DNA from: an uncultured Nocardioides sp.
GTDB taxonomy: Bacteria; Actinomycetota; Actinomycetes; Propionibacteriales; Nocardioidaceae
DNA length: 64,000 nucleotides
Assembly (NCBI RefSeq): GCF_947488025.1
Contig: NZ_CANKYS010000002.1
Coordinates: 434,001-498,000, forward strand
Direction of reading: 5' to 3'
Part shown: piece after piece, positions 53,649 through 62,756 of the stretch
How positions within the stretch are numbered: position 1 is the stretch's first letter
Layout of the letters: each line of letters opens with the position of its first letter
Made by a program: the position numbers and the translations under genes
The notes under the pieces: model-generated
What the model was told of the DNA's origin: nothing
Seen by the model: the letters and a program-made list of their open reading frames with translations, nothing else
The model's database searches: none

Positions 53649-54461
53649 TCAATTCCTCTGGGCGACGGGGTTGGTCAGGGCGCCGATGCCGGCGATCGAG
53701 ATCTCGACCTCGTCGCCGACCTCCATCGGCCCGACACCCTCGGGGGTGCCGGTCAGGATGACGTCGCCGGGCAGGAGGGTCATCACCGACGAGACGTGGG
53801 CGACGAGGGTCGGCACGTCGAAGATCATGTCGGCGGTCGAGCCGTCCTGCACGAGGTCGCCGTTGAGGTAGGTCTGCACCTCACGACCGTCGGCGAAGGC
53901 CTGCGGGTCGAGGTCGGTCTCGATCCAGGGCCCGATCGGGCAGAACGAGTCGAACCCCTTGGCGCGCGTGAACTGCACGTCGGATCGCTGCAGGTCGCGC
54001 GCCGTCACGTCGTTGGCGATGGTGTAGCCGAAGATGACGTCGGTGGCCTGCTCGGCCGGCACGTCGCGGCAGATGCGGCCGATCACGACCGCCAGCTCGC
54101 CCTCGTAGTGGAGGTTGCTGGTCTGCGACGGGTAGAAGATCGGGTCGCCGGGACCCACCACCGACGTGTTGGGCTTGAGGAACATCAGCGGCTCGGTGGG
54201 CAGGTCGTTGCCCATCTCGGCGGCGTGCGCGGCGTAGTTGCGACCGATGCCGACGACCTTGCTGCGCGGGATGATCGGCGCGAGGAGGCGTACGTCGCTG
54301 AGCTTGTGCTCCTCCTCGAGCAGCTTGACCCCGGCATAGAGAGGGTCGCCGGCGAGGGCCACGACGACCGAGTCCTCGGCGGGCTGGCCGAACTCGTCGA
54401 CCTCACCGGTGACGACGCCGAAGCGGGGCTCCTCGCCCGTGCTGAACCGACAGATGCGCAT
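53649..54461 (-). CDS. Fumarylacetoacetate hydrolase-family protein
   Basis: 270 residues. C-terminal FAH fold with metal-binding region [14 protein letters not shown] and [20 protein letters not shown]. Family members hydrolyse C-C bonds of diketo acids or decarboxylate oxaloacetate; its usual position upstream of gltX in actinobacteria suggests a housekeeping clean-up role, but the substrate is unknown. Confidence 0.92.
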   Translation of the reverse strand: MRICRFSTGEEPRFGVVTGEVDEFGQPAEDSVVVALAGDPLYAGVKLLEEEHKLSDVRLLAPIIPRSKVVGIGRNYAAHAAEMGNDLPTEPLMFLKPNTSVVGPGDPIFYPSQTSNLHYEGELAVVIGRICRDVPAEQATDVIFGYTIANDVTARDLQRSDVQFTRAKGFDSFCPIGPWIETDLDPQAFADGREVQTYLNGDLVQDGSTADMIFDVPTLVAHVSSVMTLLPGDVILTGTPEGVGPMEVGDEVEISIAGIGALTNPVAQRN

Positions 54462-54509
54462 GCCCCGAGGCTATCCAACCGACAGGAGGCGCGACGACGT
54501 CGGGAGCGG

Positions 54510-55871
54510 CTAGTGGCCCGCCGCGCGGTGCAGCGCGGCCAGGCTGGAGGCGACGTCGTCGAAGGTCGTGGACCAGTTGCTCACGCTGACCCGGAGCACC
54601 GCCTGGCCGTGCCACCGGGAGCCGGTGGTCCAGGCCGTCCCCTCCGCGAGCATCGCGTCGACCACGGCCCGGGTGCGCTCGTCGTCGCCGAAGGAGGCGC
54701 ACACCTGGGTGAACTCCACGTCGTTGAGGACCTGCGCGCCCTCGATCGCCGCGATCCCCTCGGCGAAGGCGGCCGCGTGGTCGCAGAAGCCGTCGACGAG
54801 CTCGGCCACGCCGTCGCGCCCCAGTGCCCGGAGCACCGCCCAGACGGGGAAGGCGCGACCGCGCCGGCTGATCTCGGGCACCTTGTCGAACGGCTCGCCC
54901 GCGGCGTCGTGGATGAGGTAGTCGCCGTGCATGCCCATGGCGGCGCGCAGGGCTGCCCGGTCGCGGACGATCGCGAGCCCGCAGTCGTAGGGCACGTTGA
55001 GGGTCTTGTGGGCGTCGGTCGCCCACGAGTCGGCGCGGTCGGCGCCTGCCAGGAGGTGGCGGTGGCGCGGCGAGGCGCCCGCGAAGAGGCCGAACGCACC
55101 GTCGACGTGCACCCACGCGCCCGCGTCGTGGGCGGCAGCGATCGCCGCGTCGAAGGGGTCGAACGCACCGGAGTGCACGTTGCCCGCCTGCAGGCACACC
55201 ACCGTCGGACGTCCGTCACCCGCGTCGAGGGCTGCTGCCAGGGCGGCCGCCTCGATGCGTCCCTGGTCGTCGACGGCCACCGGCTCGGGCGCACCGAGCC
55301 CGAGGTAGCGCAGGCTGAGGTCGATGGTGTCGTGGCGCTCGGCCCCGACCAGGACGCGTACGCCCGGCGAGCCCACCAGCCCGCGCTCGGCGACGTCCCA
55401 GTCCACCCGCCGCAACACCTCGTCACGCCCGGCGGCGAGGCAGGTGAAGTTGGCCATCGTGCCCCCGGTGACGAAGCCGACGGCACTGCCGGCCGGGAGG
55501 CCGAGCAGGTCGACGACCCAGGCCTCCGCCACGTCCTCGACCGCGGAGTGCGACGGCGTCAGCATCCGCAGCCCGGAGTTCTGGTCCCACGCGCTGACCA
55601 GCCAGTCCACCGCCAGGGCGGCCGGGTGCGTGCCGCCGATGACGAAGCCGAAGAACCGTCCACCGGACATCGCGGTCAGCCCGGGCTCGCACGCCTCGGC
55701 CAGCTCGTCGACGACCGCCGCAGGGTCGGTCGGCCCGTCCTGGAGGCGCCGGTCGAGGCGGGCGAGCACCTGCTCGGCGGTCATGGCCGGCGGGACCGGT
55801 CGCGCGGCGAGCGAGTCGAGCCACCCGAGCGCGTGCGCGTACGCCCTCTCGAGGCCGGCGGTGCGATCCAT
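54510..55871 (-). CDS. Group II pyridoxal-dependent decarboxylase
   Basis: 453 residues from the ATG at 55871. Aromatic-amino-acid/glutamate decarboxylase superfamily: PLP lysine in WATDAHKTLNVPYDCG, SGGRFFGFVIGGTHPAALA near the N-terminus, VTGGTMANFTCLAAGRDEVL for phosphate binding. The substrate (aromatic amino acid, glutamate, diaminobutyrate or other) cannot be assigned. Confidence 0.9.
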   Translation of the reverse strand: MDRTAGLERAYAHALGWLDSLAARPVPPAMTAEQVLARLDRRLQDGPTDPAAVVDELAEACEPGLTAMSGGRFFGFVIGGTHPAALAVDWLVSAWDQNSGLRMLTPSHSAVEDVAEAWVVDLLGLPAGSAVGFVTGGTMANFTCLAAGRDEVLRRVDWDVAERGLVGSPGVRVLVGAERHDTIDLSLRYLGLGAPEPVAVDDQGRIEAAALAAALDAGDGRPTVVCLQAGNVHSGAFDPFDAAIAAAHDAGAWVHVDGAFGLFAGASPRHRHLLAGADRADSWATDAHKTLNVPYDCGLAIVRDRAALRAAMGMHGDYLIHDAAGEPFDKVPEISRRGRAFPVWAVLRALGRDGVAELVDGFCDHAAAFAEGIAAIEGAQVLNDVEFTQVCASFGDDERTRAVVDAMLAEGTAWTTGSRWHGQAVLRVSVSNWSTTFDDVASSLAALHRAAGH

Positions 55872-55954
55872 CCCGGCAGTGTCCACCCAGCATCGGCCGC
55901 ACGTCGAGGGCCTCGAAGCGGCGGCGACCGCTCCCCCGCACTAGCCTTGGCGCA

Positions 55955-56851
55955 GTGCACGTGCTGTCGACCTCCGAGTGGCGTCCCCTCGCCGAGGCCC
56001 ACGCGGCCCGCGTCGACGACTTCGTCCAGCCGCACCTCACCCGTCGTGCCGACCAGGTGAAGCACCCCGTCCACGACTTCCTCTTCACCTACTACTCCCA
56101 GCGGCCCGCCCAGCTGCGCCGCTGGCACCCCGGTTTCGGCGTTGCGCTCGAGGACGCCGACGACCACGCCGGCCTCAAGGGCTACGAGCAGGTCGAGTGC
56201 GGTCGCGGTAGCAATCGCCACGGGGCTGCGCACACGACCCGGGTCGCGGAGGCGTACGTCGCCTCGCAGCGGCCGCTGCTCACCCAGCTGCACGCACTGC
56301 TGACCGCCACCGCCGCCCGCGCGCCGCAGCTCGGCTGCCTCGGCCTGCACGAGTGGGCGATGGTGCACCGCTCGGCGCAGCACGGCACCCGGCACGACTG
56401 GCCCCTGCGCCTCGGCGCCGAGGGCACCGACGCGGTCGTGGAGTCGCACCGGATCGCCTGCTCGCACTTCGACGCGTTCCGCTTCTTCACCCCCACCGCC
56501 CGCCCGCTCAACACCCTGCAGCCGGCGCGTGACGACCGGCCCGCGTTCGAGCAGCCCGGCTGCCTGCACGCCGGGATGGACCTCTACAAGCACGCCTTCC
56601 GGCTCACGCCGATGGTCGCCAGCGACCTGGTGGCCGACTGCTTCGAGCTGGCCCGCGACATCCGGGTGCTCGACATGCGCGCCGCGCCCTACGACCTCGC
56701 GGACCTCGGCTTCGAGCCGGTGCGGATCGAGACGACGGAGGGCAAGGCGGCGTACGTCGAGGCGCAGCGCGAGTTCGCCGAGCGCGGTGCTCCGCTGCGG
56801 GCGCGGCTGGTCGAGGAGTGCGAGCGGCTGCTGGCGGCCGTGCCGGGCTGA
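55955..56851 (+). CDS. Putative 3-methyladenine DNA glycosylase (actinobacterial family)
   Basis: 298 residues from the GTG at 55955. Belongs to an actinobacterial family that I recall being annotated as 3-methyladenine DNA glycosylase. Distinctive motifs HPVHDFLFTYYSQRPAQLRRWHPG, GCLGLHEWAMVH, RIACSHFDAFRFFTP and CLHAGMDLYKHAFRLTP. I see no HhH-GPD or Mag fold signature; the conserved His/Cys/Asp-rich motifs suggest a metal-dependent enzyme, so the annotation should be treated as weak. Confidence 0.65.
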   Translation: MHVLSTSEWRPLAEAHAARVDDFVQPHLTRRADQVKHPVHDFLFTYYSQRPAQLRRWHPGFGVALEDADDHAGLKGYEQVECGRGSNRHGAAHTTRVAEAYVASQRPLLTQLHALLTATAARAPQLGCLGLHEWAMVHRSAQHGTRHDWPLRLGAEGTDAVVESHRIACSHFDAFRFFTPTARPLNTLQPARDDRPAFEQPGCLHAGMDLYKHAFRLTPMVASDLVADCFELARDIRVLDMRAAPYDLADLGFEPVRIETTEGKAAYVEAQREFAERGAPLRARLVEECERLLAAVPG

Positions 56852-56861
56852 GCTCGCGCGC

Positions 56862-57272
56862 TCAGACGGCGGGGTCGACGACCTCGGGGTCTGGGTCGAC
56901 GGGCGGGCTCTCGGGGTCGAGGCACGCCCACTCCGAGACGTCGCCGTGGTCGTTGCTCACCCGGACGCACGGACGGTCGGCGACCTCGGTGCGCACCTCG
57001 ACGTCCACCCCGGCCGACGGGGTGAACTGCTCGCCGGCGACGTCCGCCGACTCTCCGGCGGCGAGGTCGAGGGCCACGCCCTGCCCGGTGGACAGCACGC
57101 TCTGGTACTGCAGCCACTCCATCTGACCGCGGTCGTCGTACATCGGCCGGGTGCGGTCGATCCGTGCGTCGAGCTCGATCGCAATGGGCGTGGCGATGGC
57201 GAAGGCGGCCACGACGCCGACGACCACCGCGGTGGTCGGGCTCGCCCACCGGGGACCGGGTGTCGACGTCAT
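56862..57272 (-). CDS. Hypothetical membrane-anchored protein
   Basis: 136 residues from the ATG at 57272. One N-terminal membrane segment (TTAVVVGVVAAFAIATPIAI) and an acidic extracytoplasmic domain with two Cys (DRPCVRVS, EWACLDPE) that may form a disulfide; Pro/Asp-rich C-terminus. No family recognised. Lies 10 nt downstream of the sulfotransferase gene, so likely co-transcribed with it. Confidence 0.7.
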   Translation of the reverse strand: MTSTPGPRWASPTTAVVVGVVAAFAIATPIAIELDARIDRTRPMYDDRGQMEWLQYQSVLSTGQGVALDLAAGESADVAGEQFTPSAGVDVEVRTEVADRPCVRVSNDHGDVSEWACLDPESPPVDPDPEVVDPAV

Positions 57273-57282
57273 GGGCACCACC

Positions 57283-57924
57283 TCAGAACTCGTAGCCGAA
57301 GGCGTCGATGGTGTCGGCGAACACCGTCGCGACACGCTGCTTGGAGGCGGGCGTGTACAGCTCGCGGTAGTGACCGGCCGGCCGGGCGTTGCCCTTGGCG
57401 CGGGGCAGGTCCGGCTCACCGGGCAGCCCCAGGTGCTCCCAGACGTCGCGGAGCTCGGAGTCGAGGTTCTCGTAGCGCAGCACGCGGTCGAGCGCCATCT
57501 TGCCGCGGATGCGGTAGAGGCGACGGTTGTTGGCGAGCTGCTCGATCCAGATCTCCTGGACGTAGGCCTCGAAGTCCGGCAGCTCGGGCCGGTCCTTGTA
57601 CTTCCAGAAGTAGAGCGAGACGACCGCGTCCCACGGGTTGCGCTCGATCGCGAAGGTGAAGTAGTCGGCGAAGACGTCGGGGCCGACGAGGTCGCGGGTC
57701 GCCTTGGCGCCCATGTGGTTGTAGGCCTTGCGCGGCAGCGGCGGGGACTGGAAGTTCTGCGGCGGACGTCCCCCGGCGGCCTGTCGGAGCTCCTCGTCCT
57801 CGGGGCTGATCTCGGTGATGATGTCGTCGGGTCCGCACACCTTGGACAACGCGATCTCCACGCTCGTGCCCGCCGTCTTGCGGGTCTTGAGGAAGATGAA
57901 GCGGTGCTGGTGGGACGCGATCAC
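57283..57924 (-). CDS. Sulfotransferase-family protein
   Basis: 213 residues. PAPS 5'-phosphosulfate loop in FLKTRKTAGTSVEIAL and 3'-phosphate loop in FAIERNPWDAVVSLYFW match sulfotransferase family 2. The acceptor could be a carbohydrate or another cell-surface molecule; no sulfate-activation genes are nearby. Divergent from the pentapeptide-repeat gene. Confidence 0.88.
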   Translation of the reverse strand: MIASHQHRFIFLKTRKTAGTSVEIALSKVCGPDDIITEISPEDEELRQAAGGRPPQNFQSPPLPRKAYNHMGAKATRDLVGPDVFADYFTFAIERNPWDAVVSLYFWKYKDRPELPDFEAYVQEIWIEQLANNRRLYRIRGKMALDRVLRYENLDSELRDVWEHLGLPGEPDLPRAKGNARPAGHYRELYTPASKQRVATVFADTIDAFGYEF

Positions 57925-57976
57925 GGGACGACCCTATCCGTCCCGGCCCCCCGGCCCCACGACTACGGTGGGCGCC

Positions 57977-58585
57977 GTGACCGAGCCCCGGACAGCGACC
58001 GGCCAGCACGTCCGCGGCGAGGACTGGTACGGCGACGACCTCGGCGCCGCACGCTTCGTCGACTGCACCTTCACCGACGTCGACCTCTCCGAGACCACGA
58101 CGTCGGGGGCCACCTTCGAGCGGTGCACCTTCCACGGCGGGCGGTTCAACGCCTCGGTCCACACCGCCACCGCCTTCGTCGGGTGCGACTTCCGGCGTAC
58201 GTCGTTCTTCGACGCGACGCTCGACGGGTGCAAGCTGGTCGGCTCGGTCTTCGCCGAGTGCACCCTGCGCCCGCTCACCGTCGTCGGCGGGTCGTGGCTC
58301 GGCGTGACGATCCGCGGCGCCAACCTCTCCCGCCTCAACCTCACCGGGGTGGACCTCCGCGAGGCCGACCTGTCGATGTCGGACCTCACCCTGACCTCGC
58401 TCGCCCGGGCCCGGCTGGACCGCGCCGTGCTGCGGCAGGCGAGGCTCGACCGCACCGACCTGCGCGGTGCGAGCCTCGACGGCGTCGACCTGTCGGCGGC
58501 CGAGCTGAAGCGGACGCGGCTCGACCTCGCCGGCGCCGTGCTGCTCGCCGAGCTGCACGGCGCTGACGTCGACACGTCGGGCTGA
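57977..58585 (+). CDS. Pentapeptide-repeat protein
   Basis: 202 residues from the GTG at 57977. Tandem A(D/N)LxX pentapeptides throughout (ARFVDCTFTDVDLSET; GANLSRLNLTGVDLREADLS; LDRTDLRGASLDGVDLSAAE) predict a right-handed quadrilateral beta-helix. Resembles Qnr/MfpA-type DNA-mimic proteins in overall form, but many cytoplasmic pentapeptide proteins have no known role. Two further in-frame-like stop copies follow in a short tandem repeat. Confidence 0.9.
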   Translation: MTEPRTATGQHVRGEDWYGDDLGAARFVDCTFTDVDLSETTTSGATFERCTFHGGRFNASVHTATAFVGCDFRRTSFFDATLDGCKLVGSVFAECTLRPLTVVGGSWLGVTIRGANLSRLNLTGVDLREADLSMSDLTLTSLARARLDRAVLRQARLDRTDLRGASLDGVDLSAAELKRTRLDLAGAVLLAELHGADVDTSG

Positions 58586-58611
58586 CACGACGGGCTGACA
58601 CGACGGGCTGA
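58573..58611 (+). repeat. 13-bp tandem repeat carrying the pentapeptide gene stop
   Basis: CACGACGGGCTGA-type units repeat about three times (first unit slightly diverged), each containing TGA; the first TGA (58583-58585) ends the pentapeptide gene. Confidence 0.75.
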
Positions 58612-58625
58612 CCCCGGCCCCCGGG

Positions 58626-58690
58626 CGGTATCTAGGGACGAAACGGTAGGCAAACCGACCTGGTGGCCACCATTTCGTCCCTAGATACCG
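58626..58690. repeat. 65-bp nested inverted repeat in a convergent gap
   Basis: Outer arms are a perfect 18-bp inverted repeat: CGGTATCTAGGGACGAAA (58626-58643) and its complement at 58673-58690. Inside lie a 4-bp hairpin CGGT-AGGCAA-ACCG (58644-58657) and the perfect 12-bp palindrome TGGTGGCCACCA (58661-58672). Located between the pentapeptide gene and bioQ, which converge. Could be a bidirectional terminator or a small palindromic mobile or structural element. Confidence 0.85.
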
Positions 58691-58720
58691 ACGATGACGA
58701 GGGTGGGGCGGCGGCGACGT

Positions 58721-59272
58721 TCAGACGAGGCGGGCCCGCAGGCCGTCGATGACCAGGTCGAGCCCGAGGTCGAAGTCGGGCAGGGAGTCGAGCGAGCGCT
58801 CGACGGCGCCGAGGCCGACGGCCTGCCGGGCGGTCTGCTCCTCGAAGGCGTGGCCGAAGACGTAGTGGACGAGGGTGCGCGAGGCGACGGGAACCAGCTC
58901 CGCGGGCACGTCGGCCTCGGTGAGCACCTTCTCCAGCTCCGCCACCGGTGCGGCGGCACCGAGGCCGAAGGCCCACGCCGTCGCGACGACGTCGGCGCCG
59001 TCGGTGCACGCGAGCATCGCGTGCCGCAGCTCGGAGCACACCTCGCGCAGCCGGTCGGGCCACTCCGACGCCGTACGGGGTCGTGCGCCGCGGGCCAGGA
59101 TCTCGTCGGCGACGGCCGCGAGCAGCGCCTGCTTGCTCGGGAAGTGGTGGTAGATCGCGCTCGGCTGGACGTCGAGCTCCGCGCCGAGGCGACGCATGGT
59201 GAGGGCGGCGAGCCCGTGGGTGTCGAGCAGGGTGACGGCCTGCTCGAGCACGTCCGCGCGGCGGTGCGGCAC
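58721..59272 (-). CDS. bioQ: TetR-family repressor, BioQ-like
   Basis: 183 residues from the GTG at 59272. N-terminal helix-turn-helix (LTMRRLGAELDVQPSAIYHHF) and a TetR_C-type effector domain. Divergent from bioYMN, with a TGAAC-N3-GTTCA palindrome in the shared region that matches the operator type reported for actinobacterial BioQ. The BioQ identity is inferred from operator and neighbours. Confidence 0.8.
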   Translation of the reverse strand: MPHRRADVLEQAVTLLDTHGLAALTMRRLGAELDVQPSAIYHHFPSKQALLAAVADEILARGARPRTASEWPDRLREVCSELRHAMLACTDGADVVATAWAFGLGAAAPVAELEKVLTEADVPAELVPVASRTLVHYVFGHAFEEQTARQAVGLGAVERSLDSLPDFDLGLDLVIDGLRARLV

Positions 59273-59315
59273 GACGTACCCCCTCCCTCTGCTCCGGCTC
59301 CCTCGGCGCCGGGCG

Positions 59316-59374
59316 TTGACGCGACGCTCCGGCGACCCTAACCTGAACGCCGTTCAACTGATCACCGTTCAGGT
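59316..59374 (+). promoter_or_regulatory. bioYMN promoter with BioQ-type operator
   Basis: -35 TTGACG (59316-59321), 17-nt spacer, -10 TAACCT (59339-59344). The palindrome TGAACGCCGTTCA (59344-59356) starts on the last -10 base and covers the start site. A further half-site makes a 9-bp inverted repeat ACCTGAACG (59341-59349) / CGTTCAGGT (59366-59374). Binding here would block the promoter. Confidence 0.75.
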
Positions 59375-59388
59375 AGAGGAAACACCCC

Positions 59389-60006
59389 ATGAGCACTCGC
59401 CGCAACCCCGGCACCGACGTCGCCCTGATCGCCGCCTTCGCGGCCCTCGTCGCGGTGTGCGCCCTGCTGCCGGCCATCAAGGTCGCCGGACCCGTGCCGA
59501 TCACCCTGCAGACCTTCGCGGTGCTGCTGTCCGGCGCCGTGCTCGGCATGCGGCGCGGCTTCCTCGCCGTGCTGCTCTACGTCGTGGCGGGCGCGGCGGG
59601 GCTGCCGATCTTCTCCGGCGGGGCGGCCGGTCTCGCCGTGCTGACCGGCCCCACGGCCGGCTACCTGATCGGCTTCCCGCTGGCGGCCGGCCTGTGTGGC
59701 GCCATCGTCGAACGACTCCCCCGCCGCTCGCTGGTCAGCCCGGTCGCGATCTTCTGCGCCGGGATCGTCAGCTCGGCGCTGTGCATCCACACCCTCGGCA
59801 TGGCCGGCCTCGTCCTGCGCGCCGACCTCACCTGGGCCCAGGCCTGGGACGTCGACAAGATCTTCTGGATCGGCGACGTCCTCAAGAACATCGCCATGGC
59901 GCTCGTCGCCACCGCTGTCCACCGCGCCTTCCCCGACCTGCTCGACCGCCCGACGACGCGGGAGCCCGCCGACCAGGGCCAGCCCGAGGGCACGCCCACC
60001 GCGTGA
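59389..60006 (+). CDS. bioY: Biotin ECF transporter S component BioY
   Basis: 205 residues, six membrane segments; substrate-binding membrane protein for biotin. LPAIKVAGPVPITLQTFAVLL and FSGGAAGLAVLTGPTAGYLIGF are characteristic of BioY. AGAGGA ribosome-binding site at 59375-59380. First gene of bioYMN. Confidence 0.95.
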   Translation: MSTRRNPGTDVALIAAFAALVAVCALLPAIKVAGPVPITLQTFAVLLSGAVLGMRRGFLAVLLYVVAGAAGLPIFSGGAAGLAVLTGPTAGYLIGFPLAAGLCGAIVERLPRRSLVSPVAIFCAGIVSSALCIHTLGMAGLVLRADLTWAQAWDVDKIFWIGDVLKNIAMALVATAVHRAFPDLLDRPTTREPADQGQPEGTPTA

Positions 60007-60692
60007 GCGGGATCCGTCTCGAACAGGTCACCGTCTCGGTCCCGACCCACGACGGCGAGCGGCGCATCCTCCACGAGACCTCGCTGGAGCTGACCGAGCA
60101 CCGGGTCGCGCTCGTCGGCCCCAACGGGTCGGGGAAGTCGACGATCGCGCGGCTCCTCAACGGGCTCGTCCGGCCGTCGACCGGTCGGGTGGTGGTCGAG
60201 GGCCTCGACGTGGCGCGAGACGGCCGGGACGTACGCCGCCGGGTGGGGTTCGTGTTCACCGACCCGGCGGCCCAGCTCGTCATGCCGACCGCCCGCGAGG
60301 ACGTCGCCCTGTCGCTGCGGCGCACGCACCCCGACAAGGCCGAGCGTCTCGCCGCGGCCGACCGGGTGCTGGCCGACTTCGGCCTGGACGGCTTCGGGGA
60401 CCGCAGCGTGCACGGGCTCTCCGGCGGCGAGGGACAGCTCCTCGCCCTGGCGGGGGTGCTCGCGACCGAGCCGTCGATCCTCGTGGCCGACGAGCCGACG
60501 ACCCTGCTCGACCTCGGCAACAGCCGCCGCATCGGCGACCTGCTGCTCGGCCTCGAGCAGCAGGTCGTCGTCGTCACCCACGACCTCGACCTGGCCGCCC
60601 GGTGCGACCGGGTGCTGCTGGTCCGCGACGGCAGGGTGGAGCGCGACGGCGACCCGTCCGCGGTCCTCGACCACTACCGGGCGACCGCATGA
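60003..60692 (+). CDS. bioM: Energy-coupling factor ATPase BioM
   Basis: 229 residues from a GTG overlapping the bioY stop (GTGA). Walker A VGPNGSGKSTIARLL, signature HGLSGGEGQLLALAG, Walker B ILVADEPTTLLD, switch His in VTHDLDLAARC. Single ATPase energising biotin uptake with BioN. Confidence 0.94.
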   Translation: MSGIRLEQVTVSVPTHDGERRILHETSLELTEHRVALVGPNGSGKSTIARLLNGLVRPSTGRVVVEGLDVARDGRDVRRRVGFVFTDPAAQLVMPTAREDVALSLRRTHPDKAERLAAADRVLADFGLDGFGDRSVHGLSGGEGQLLALAGVLATEPSILVADEPTTLLDLGNSRRIGDLLLGLEQQVVVVTHDLDLAARCDRVLLVRDGRVERDGDPSAVLDHYRATA

Positions 60693-60702
60693 CCACCCGA
60701 CG

Positions 60703-61311
60703 ATGAGCGCCCAGCTCCTCGGCCTGCACCAACCGGGAACGACGGTGCTCCACCGGCTCCCGGCCGGCGCCAAGCTGCTCGGCCTGATGGTGGCCAGCAT
60801 CGTGGTGGTCGCGGCCCGGGGTCCGGTGTCGGCACTGGTCTTCGTCGCCGTCGCCGCGGCTCTGCTGGTCTGGTCGGGCGCGCGGCTCGGCCTCACCCTG
60901 CGCGCGATGCGCTGGCTGCTGCTGACCGCGGCGGTCCTCGGCGCATGGACCGTCTGGCAGAACGGCTGGCCGCGCGCGATCGAGGTCGTCGGCGACCTGG
61001 TCACCCTCATCCTGCTCGCCACGACGATGACCGTCACCACGCCGGTCGACGAGGTGATGGACGCGGTCGCGCGCGGACTGCGGCCGCTGCGCCGGGTGGG
61101 CGTCGACCCCGAGGCGGTGGCGCTGGCGTTCTCCCTGATGCTCCGCGCCATCCCCACGACGATCGCGCTCGCCGAGGAGTCACGCGATGCGGCGCTCGCG
61201 CGCGGGCTGGAGCGCTCGCCGCGGGCCCGGCTGATCCCGTTCGTGGTCCGCGTGGTCGCGCGGGCGCGCGACACCGGTGACGCCCTGCATGCGCGCGGGA
61301 TCGGCGACTGA
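60703..61311 (+). CDS. bioN: Energy-coupling factor transmembrane protein BioN
   Basis: 202 residues, about four to five membrane segments, with two Ala-Arg-Gly coupling motifs (AALARGLERS and ALHARGIGD) that contact the ATPase. Starts 10 nt after bioM. Completes a dedicated biotin ECF transporter. Confidence 0.94.
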   Translation: MSAQLLGLHQPGTTVLHRLPAGAKLLGLMVASIVVVAARGPVSALVFVAVAAALLVWSGARLGLTLRAMRWLLLTAAVLGAWTVWQNGWPRAIEVVGDLVTLILLATTMTVTTPVDEVMDAVARGLRPLRRVGVDPEAVALAFSLMLRAIPTTIALAEESRDAALARGLERSPRARLIPFVVRVVARARDTGDALHARGIGD

Positions 61312-61326
61312 GCCGGCGTCAGCCGG

Positions 61327-62736
61327 TCACCAGCCGGGTGGCCGCCGATCGGCCCACGGCGCCGCGGTCTCGACCTGCGCGGCCACGGAGAGCAGCAGCT
61401 CCTCCTCCGCCGGTCGCGCGGCGAGCATCACGCCGACCGGCAGGCCGTCGTCGGTCCAGTGCAGCGGCAACGACACGGCCGGCATGCCGGTCACGTTCCA
61501 GGCGCTGGTCCACGGCGTGAAGGCCTTCTGGTCGGCGAAGTCGCGGGCCGGGTCGGCGTCGTCGCGCAGCGCCCCGACCTGGACGGGCGGGCTCGCGAGG
61601 GTGGGCGTGAGGACGACGTCGTACGACGCCAGCGCGGCGAGCGCGGCCGCGGCGTGCTGCCGCAGGCGGCCGATCGCGAGCCCGAAGTCGGGTCCGCTGA
61701 CGGCGTGGCCGAGACCGCCCAGCCATCGGGTCAGCGGACGCAGCCGGTCCTCGCGGCCGGGCGGTGCGGGCGACAGGGCGGTCAGCACCGCCCAGCAGGT
61801 CTCGAAGTCGGCCACGGCGTCGCGCGGGATGGGCACGGGCACGTCCTCGACGTCGTGGCCGAGCGACTCGAGCAGGCGGGAGGCGTCGTCCCACGCGGCC
61901 ACCGACGCCGGGTGGACGTCGACGTCGGCGATGACCGGTGCGATGAAGCGGGCGACCCGGAGCCGTCCCGGCGCGCGGTCGCACGCCTCGAGGAAGGTGC
62001 CCGAGGGCTCGGGCGCCCAGTAGGGGTCACCGACCCGGCGGCCTGCCAGCACGTCGAGCAGCGCGGCGGCGTCGCGCACCGTGCGGGCCAGGGTCCCGGC
62101 GGTCGCGAGCCCCACGGGGTCGCCGTAGCGGGGCGCTCCGCTGATCCGTCCGCGTGAGGGCTTGAGACCGACCAGGCCGCAGCACGAGGCAGGGATCCGG
62201 ATCGACCCGCCCCCGTCGGACCCGGGCGCGACCGGCAGCAGCCCGGCGGCGACCGCCGCCGCGGCTCCACCGGACGAGCCGCCGGCGGTGCGCGAGGTGT
62301 CCCAGGGCGTGACGGCCGGTGGGGCGACGTCGGGCTCGGTGTAGCAGGGCGACCCGAACTCCGGGGTGTTGGTCTTGCCCAGGCTCGGCATGCCGGCGGC
62401 CTCGACGGTGAGGACGAGGTCGTCGGAGGCATCCGGCACGAAGTCGTCGTACGCCGCCGAGCCGAAGGTGGTGCGGACCCCGGCCGTGGGATGGAGGTCC
62501 TTGATGCCCGTCGGGACGCCCCACAACGGACCTGCGTCCGGGGGGCGCCCCTCCTCCGCCAGCTGGGTGGTCAGCCGTCGCGCGTGCTCACGCGCCAGCT
62601 CGTGCGTCGGCGTGATGAAGGCGCCCACCTCGATCGAGCCGGCACGGCCGGCGTAGTGCTCGACCAGCTCGAGCGGCGACACCTCGCCACGGCGTACGGC
62701 GTCACCCTGCTCGAGCGCGGTCAGGTCGTGGAGCAC
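61327..62736 (-). CDS. Amidase signature-family enzyme
   Basis: 469 residues from the GTG at 62736. Ser-cisSer-Lys catalytic set: Lys in [12 protein letters not shown], first Ser in [16 protein letters not shown], nucleophile Ser in [16 protein letters not shown]. Related to GatA-like and nylon-oligomer-type amidases; substrate unknown. It is not GatA, because no gatB or gatC is nearby and the usual GTDTGGSIRQPA is altered. Confidence 0.92.
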   Translation of the reverse strand: MLHDLTALEQGDAVRRGEVSPLELVEHYAGRAGSIEVGAFITPTHELAREHARRLTTQLAEEGRPPDAGPLWGVPTGIKDLHPTAGVRTTFGSAAYDDFVPDASDDLVLTVEAAGMPSLGKTNTPEFGSPCYTEPDVAPPAVTPWDTSRTAGGSSGGAAAAVAAGLLPVAPGSDGGGSIRIPASCCGLVGLKPSRGRISGAPRYGDPVGLATAGTLARTVRDAAALLDVLAGRRVGDPYWAPEPSGTFLEACDRAPGRLRVARFIAPVIADVDVHPASVAAWDDASRLLESLGHDVEDVPVPIPRDAVADFETCWAVLTALSPAPPGREDRLRPLTRWLGGLGHAVSGPDFGLAIGRLRQHAAAALAALASYDVVLTPTLASPPVQVGALRDDADPARDFADQKAFTPWTSAWNVTGMPAVSLPLHWTDDGLPVGVMLAARPAEEELLLSVAAQVETAAPWADRRPPGW

Positions 62737-62756
62737 ACGGCCGAACCTAGCGCCCG

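Noticed and set aside
61327..62736. GatA subunit of Glu-tRNA(Gln) amidotransferase
   Set aside because: No gatB or gatC nearby and a deviating signature; a generic amidase is the safer call.
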